Shown piece by piece: positions 61,149 through 64,000 of a stretch of 64,000 bases of DNA (positions are counted from its first letter, which is position 1; every line of letters begins with the position of its first letter). A model generated the notes under the pieces. That model did not search any database. It had not been told where the DNA came from and saw only the letters and a list, made by a program, of their open reading frames with translations. The translations under genes and the position numbers were made by a program. The DNA is from Stygiobacter sp. (lineage in GTDB: Bacteria > Pseudomonadota > Alphaproteobacteria > Rhodospirillales > Magnetospirillaceae): positions 181,237 to 245,236 of the forward strand of contig VBWB01000006.1 of the NCBI GenBank assembly GCA_006218045.1, written 5' to 3'.

Positions 61149-61735
61149 TCGCCGAGGTCTTTCAGCGCGATCTTGACCAAGCGCACCGGCGTGTCACCCC
61201 AGGGCTGCTTCCGTGGACGCCCCCGCTGGGGGTAGGCGCTTGCATAAATGACCGCCAGTTCTATCTGCTCAGACGACAGCGAGGGATAGCCCGCCAGGAT
61301 ATCGGCAACCGATGCTCCCTGCTCGACCATGGCCGCGACAGAATGCACCGGCACCCTCGTCCCCTTGATCACAAGTTCCCCCCCCATAATGTCGGGATTA
61401 GAGGTCACGGCGCGTCGAGCGAGATTCAGTCGCCGCAGCGACGACGCCAACCTGCGTCGAGCGGACGCGACCTCGACCACCAGCACGTCACTGGCGCGGT
61501 ATCGTTCGATGCGGGGTTGACGGGCAACATCCCGAATGACCCGGCGGCGGACATTCAGTGGCAGGAATTCAGCGAGTTCGCCCTCCAGTTGGAGACAAAG
61601 CAACTCATTGGCAGAGAGGGCTGTACGTTCCGTCCGCTCCACCTCGACGATCTGGTTTTCGACGGCCTTGTGGACCATCTTCACCTTCATGCCGGTGACG
61701 GTCGCCGCTTCGGTCAAGCTGAAATCAGAGCGCAT
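61145..61735 (-). CDS. DUF433 antitoxin with N-terminal MerR-like helix-turn-helix
   Basis: A 196-residue protein. The N-terminus (SLTEAATVTGMKVKMVHKAVE) looks like a DNA-binding helix-turn-helix, and the C-terminal DUF433 domain shows GGELVIKGTRVPVHSVAAMV and SEQIELAVIYASAYP. It neutralises the downstream DUF5615 toxin and likely autoregulates. ATG 61735 is favoured; ATG 61774 is possible. Confidence 0.83.
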   Translation of the reverse strand: MRSDFSLTEAATVTGMKVKMVHKAVENQIVEVERTERTALSANELLCLQLEGELAEFLPLNVRRRVIRDVARQPRIERYRASDVLVVEVASARRRLASSLRRLNLARRAVTSNPDIMGGELVIKGTRVPVHSVAAMVEQGASVADILAGYPSLSSEQIELAVIYASAYPQRGRPRKQPWGDTPVRLVKIALKDLGD

Positions 61736-62098
61736 GGTCTTCACCCAAAAAACATTCCCTGCTTGGGGATACATTATGGTGATGGGGCGTTGGATTCGCA
61801 AGCCTGCCATTTGCAGTCCTGCCACCGGTCGAGGGAATCATTTCCCCGCCAACCCTGAATGCCCTGGCAACCCCTTGACAGGGGGGCTGCCGGGGGTGCC
61901 GCGCATTCTTATGCAGGGTGGCCGTAACGACACGTTCGGCAACGATTAAGTCCGCAGAAATCTTAGTTTCTCGGACCTCACTCGTGCCGCCTTCGGATCG
62001 GAGTGCTCTGCTGAAAATGATTCGGGCTGCGAATCATTTTTCGTTCTGACAGAGTCGGTTCTGGCGCGCCGATCCAAACCATATCAAGGACGAAAGCT
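61736..62098. other. 363-nt gap with one perfect hairpin
   Basis: No gene recognised. At 62014-62040 an 11-bp perfect inverted repeat, AAAATGATTCG with its complement, encloses GGCTG. It is followed by TTCG, and could be a terminator or an operator for the gene at 62099, 58 nt downstream. The promoter of the antitoxin operon should lie at its left side. Confidence 0.5.
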
Positions 62099-62509
62099 AT
62101 GAGAGCAATTTTGATAGACCCTTTTACCCAAAACATCACCGACATCGAACTGACAGCCCTCAAGGAAGTCGCTCAGGAGATTGGGTGCATGTTCGTACTG
62201 ACCAAAGATTTCGGGAAAAATGTGATCGTGTACGTTGATCCCGATCTCCAGGGCTTTTACAAGACCAATCAACCCGAATGCCTGCCGCAACATGGATTTT
62301 TTGCATACGAGGACAAGGTAATCGCGGGACGCGCGGTCATCATCGGCGGCATCGGTACGAACGATGTCGTACCCTGTACGGTGTCGGTCGATGAAGTCCG
62401 AGCCAACGTGATCTGGACGACGCCAATTGTTGATGAGGGTAGCCTGTTCTTTCCGCTGACGGTCACCGAGGGCGCGTCTGGCACCATCTCTGACCGTGGG
62501 GAGGTTTGA
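62099..62509 (+). CDS. Hypothetical protein of the element
   Basis: A 136-residue soluble protein beginning MRAILIDPFTQNITDIELT with central VIIGGIGTNDVVPCTVSVDE. The overall composition suggests a compact alpha/beta protein. The first residues recall DUF3846-type element proteins, but I cannot confirm this. It is followed after one base by a small ORF. Function unknown. Confidence 0.65.
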   Translation: MRAILIDPFTQNITDIELTALKEVAQEIGCMFVLTKDFGKNVIVYVDPDLQGFYKTNQPECLPQHGFFAYEDKVIAGRAVIIGGIGTNDVVPCTVSVDEVRANVIWTTPIVDEGSLFFPLTVTEGASGTISDRGEV

Positions 62510-62510
62510 G

Positions 62511-62660
62511 ATGATGGTCTGGGAATTGCCCGAGGGCGAGTCTTGCCTGCTGGCGACCATGGTCCATGGGTGGATTATGGGGCTGGCGCAAGATGCCGGC
62601 CTTTGTCCAGGCTGCTTCTGGGAGCAGGCGATCAACCACAAGGAGGGGTGTCAGGCATAG
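62511..62660 (+). CDS. Small Cys-rich ORF (49 residues)
   Basis: Starts MMVWELPEGESCLLATMVHG and contains CPGCFWEQA and a late Cys (four Cys in total). GGGGAGG lies about 7 nt upstream, inside the end of the previous gene, and the ATG follows its stop after one base, which fits translational coupling. It may bind a metal. No family recognised. Confidence 0.5.
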   Translation: MMVWELPEGESCLLATMVHGWIMGLAQDAGLCPGCFWEQAINHKEGCQA

Positions 62661-62780
62661 CGGGTGTGTCTGGTGGGGATGTCAGTTCGTTAGACATCCC
62701 CACACCCACTGATACGCCCTCCATGGCATGGATTAGTGTGAGTGGTGGCCCCTGCGCTTGGCGTTTCCTCCCTAAACTTG

Positions 62781-62809
62781 AGCCGCACCTTCTGGTGCGG
62801 CTTTTTTTT
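62781..62809 (+). terminator. Rho-independent terminator
   Basis: AGCCGCACC (62781-62789) pairs with GGTGCGGCT (62794-62802) around TTCT and is followed by eight T. It ends the transcript of the small genes at 62099-62660. Confidence 0.93.
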
Positions 62810-62859
62810 GTTTAAAATTAAGGGGTTGGCGGCATTCTGCGCACATTAGAAAAACACGA

Positions 62860-62894
62860 AATGTACGTGAAAAATGTACGTAAGGAATGTACGT
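62860..62894 (+). repeat. Three 9-bp direct repeats at 13-nt spacing (iteron-like)
   Basis: AATGTACGT occurs at 62860-62868, 62873-62881 and 62886-62894, exactly 13 nt apart. Each contains the palindromic core ACGT. A site for cooperative binding of an initiator or repressor protein is likely. The surrounding DNA is AT-richer than average. Confidence 0.7.
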
Positions 62895-62998
62895 ACCTAC
62901 ACTCCACTGGAAGGTGACGAACCACCAGCACCACCGAGTTTTGGAAGGTGACTTGCCGATTTCGGACTGCACTGCACCCAAAACGGGGGATCATCCAG

Positions 62999-63200
62999 CT
63001 AAGGTGGGCCGTCTTTCAGGTCGGCACCTTGATTACGCGCCGCCTCGACCGACGCGGCGATATCGGCAATTGAGCGGAATAGCACCAGCGAATCGTCCTT
63101 GGACGGTAGAAAGCCGCGCCGCTGCCAGAATGCAGCAGCCTCGGTAGGCACGGTACGGGGTTGGGCGGCTGGCTGGTCTTGAGCGAGCGCGGCGGAACGA
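62999..63200 (-). pseudogene. 3' remnant, perhaps of a GNAT-type acetyltransferase
   Basis: An open frame on the minus strand ends at 62999 and contains EAAAFWQRRGFLPSKDDSL and LFRSIADIAAS. The AxxFWxRRGF pattern resembles the last motif of GNAT toxins of the TacT/AtaT group. The upstream half of such a protein is missing: no fold-typical acetyl-CoA loop is found. Likely a truncated gene. Confidence 0.35.
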
Positions 63201-63231
63201 TCAGCACCGCCGCCGTGGGGGGCTCAATGCC

Positions 63232-63915
63232 TTATGTGAGGTGCAATAGCGCAGGCTCGCCAAAAATCGCAGTATCCTCCAGAGCCTTTTCGTACGATAT
63301 GCACACCATTTCATTGAGCTTGGCCATCACCTCATCGTGGCGAGACTTCGCCTGCACCCCGAACAGGTCGAGGCGTTCCAGCATGTAAGTCACAAATACG
63401 GTGCCGAGGCCGGTCACAAGAGCCGAGACGATCATGGAGGCGTAGGGTGCCAACGGCCCCAGGAACAGCAAGCTCTTTTCAATCCACTCCTCAAGCATGA
63501 CGCCCACGCCGGTGACACAACCAGCCGCCAGCAACTTGGTCGCGGCATCCGCCGCCTCTGCAAAAGACATCCCTTCAGGCGGACAAATCAGCATCTTGAA
63601 TGCCCGATAAAGCGACATGAACCCTTCACGAATGACGCGGACGAGACGCGCCGACGTGGTGAAAAACATATTGATGATGACGGTCACCAGATTGGAAAGG
63701 AACCCGCTGATAGAACCGTCCTTGAATGCGGTCAACGCTTCTCGCCATTTTGCCAGAACACGAGCCGCCACGCGCATCAGACGCTCTTTCAGTGCTGCCA
63801 GAAAACCATCATCGACTCTGGCTATAAAACCATTTTTCCAGGCATCCTTCACCTCGTCAAAAGCGGCCAGGACGAATTCCTCCATAAGCACGCCGAGTGC
63901 CTGTTGAGTACCCAT
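63232..63915 (-). CDS. Hypothetical membrane protein of the element
   Basis: A 227-residue protein with a helical N-terminal third (EEFVLAAFDEVKDAWKNGF; LKERLMRVAARVLAKW) and three hydrophobic segments (about 74-88, 130-150 and 157-180, the last with YASMIVSALVTGLGTVFVTY). AGGAGG directly precedes ATG 63915; ATG 63885 would have better spacing. No family recognised. It may be an element-borne membrane or pore-like protein. Confidence 0.6.
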   Translation of the reverse strand: MGTQQALGVLMEEFVLAAFDEVKDAWKNGFIARVDDGFLAALKERLMRVAARVLAKWREALTAFKDGSISGFLSNLVTVIINMFFTTSARLVRVIREGFMSLYRAFKMLICPPEGMSFAEAADAATKLLAAGCVTGVGVMLEEWIEKSLLFLGPLAPYASMIVSALVTGLGTVFVTYMLERLDLFGVQAKSRHDEVMAKLNEMVCISYEKALEDTAIFGEPALLHLT

Positions 63916-64000
63916 CCTCCTTCCTTCGTTAATACCCGTTGTGGCCTGCTGCGGGTTTGGTGGACACCATCCTTAGCTTATGACGCCTGCATTTCATACT
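63916..64000. other. End of window, no feature seen
   Basis: 85 nt upstream of the hypothetical membrane protein. No promoter or repeat was recognised. Confidence 0.4.

Larger units (their letters stand above)
59245..64000. mobile_element. Left part of a putative integrative element
   Basis: From the recombinase rightwards the genes are typical accessory cargo: tyrosine recombinase, DUF433/DUF5615 pair, unknown small proteins, direct repeats and a gene remnant. The local base use is less GC-rich than the surroundings in several gaps. The right end is outside the window and no att repeat was identified. Confidence 0.45.

Overview
The window looks like chromosomal DNA of a GC-rich alphaproteobacterium of the Rhodospirillales, most like Magnetospirillum. 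The support is the GapR (DUF2312) nucleoid protein, an Irr-type Fur regulator with an HHHFY motif, the mreBCD-mrdA-rodA order, CcoG, a cNOR (norCBQD) cluster and the overall protein style. This assignment is inference; no rRNA or tRNA gene was seen. No CRISPR array was seen.

Layout. 1-8119: 3' end of a sensor histidine kinase, a frameshifted leuA, then the rod-shape/elongation operon mreB (frameshifted), mreC, mreD, mrdA, rodA. 8248-21489: a large iron-acquisition block: irpA-type imelysin, a di-heme DUF1111 protein, a second imelysin, a DUF1513 protein, a PchR-like AraC regulator, a TonB-dependent receptor, a FecBDE-type ABC importer, a DUF2218 protein and exbB-exbD-tonB. Fur-like boxes lie in front of the receptor and the importer operon, and a helically phased direct repeat lies in front of the AraC gene. 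21506-31345: small regulatory and housekeeping units (MarR with a VOC protein, a branched-chain-type binding protein, LysR, GapR, two CheY-like receivers, an N-formylglutamate amidohydrolase family protein, rpmJ, Crp/Fnr, DUF188, GNAT, ccoG). 31520-33923: a soluble chemoreceptor whose C-terminal half is an amide/urea-type binding domain, followed by a His-rich mini membrane protein. 34088-41161: a PsiD-like decarboxylase, serB, miaA and ilvB-ilvH-ilvC. 41162-43548: dispersed inverted repeats and a TPR-like protein with a 144-bp tandem array that has lost and regained frame. 43570-50507: norD, norQ, norB, norC, a degenerate hemerythrin, a PadR-like protein and irr. 50659-59239: a type 1 secretion operon (TolC-like lipoprotein, ABC exporter, HlyD adaptor) with its probable substrate, a FecR/polyproline/cadherin-like/RTX protein. 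59252-64000: left end of an integrative element (tyrosine recombinase, DUF433/DUF5615 toxin-antitoxin pair, small unknown genes, 13-nt-spaced direct repeats).

How it fits together. Iron handling dominates: Fur-like boxes, an Irr regulator and TonB energisation serve one large uptake block. Microaerobic and denitrifying life is suggested by cNOR, CcoG and a Crp/Fnr regulator. Two normally essential or biosynthetic genes (leuA, mreB) and one repeat gene carry frame changes in the given sequence, so unpolished assembly must be considered before biological decay. The most unusual items are the cytosolic MCP/amide-binding fusion, the degenerate Cys-containing hemerythrin beside norC, the T1SS operon abutted by a recombinase gene without an upstream start codon, and a 53-nt element placed in opposite orientations at two convergent gene ends.
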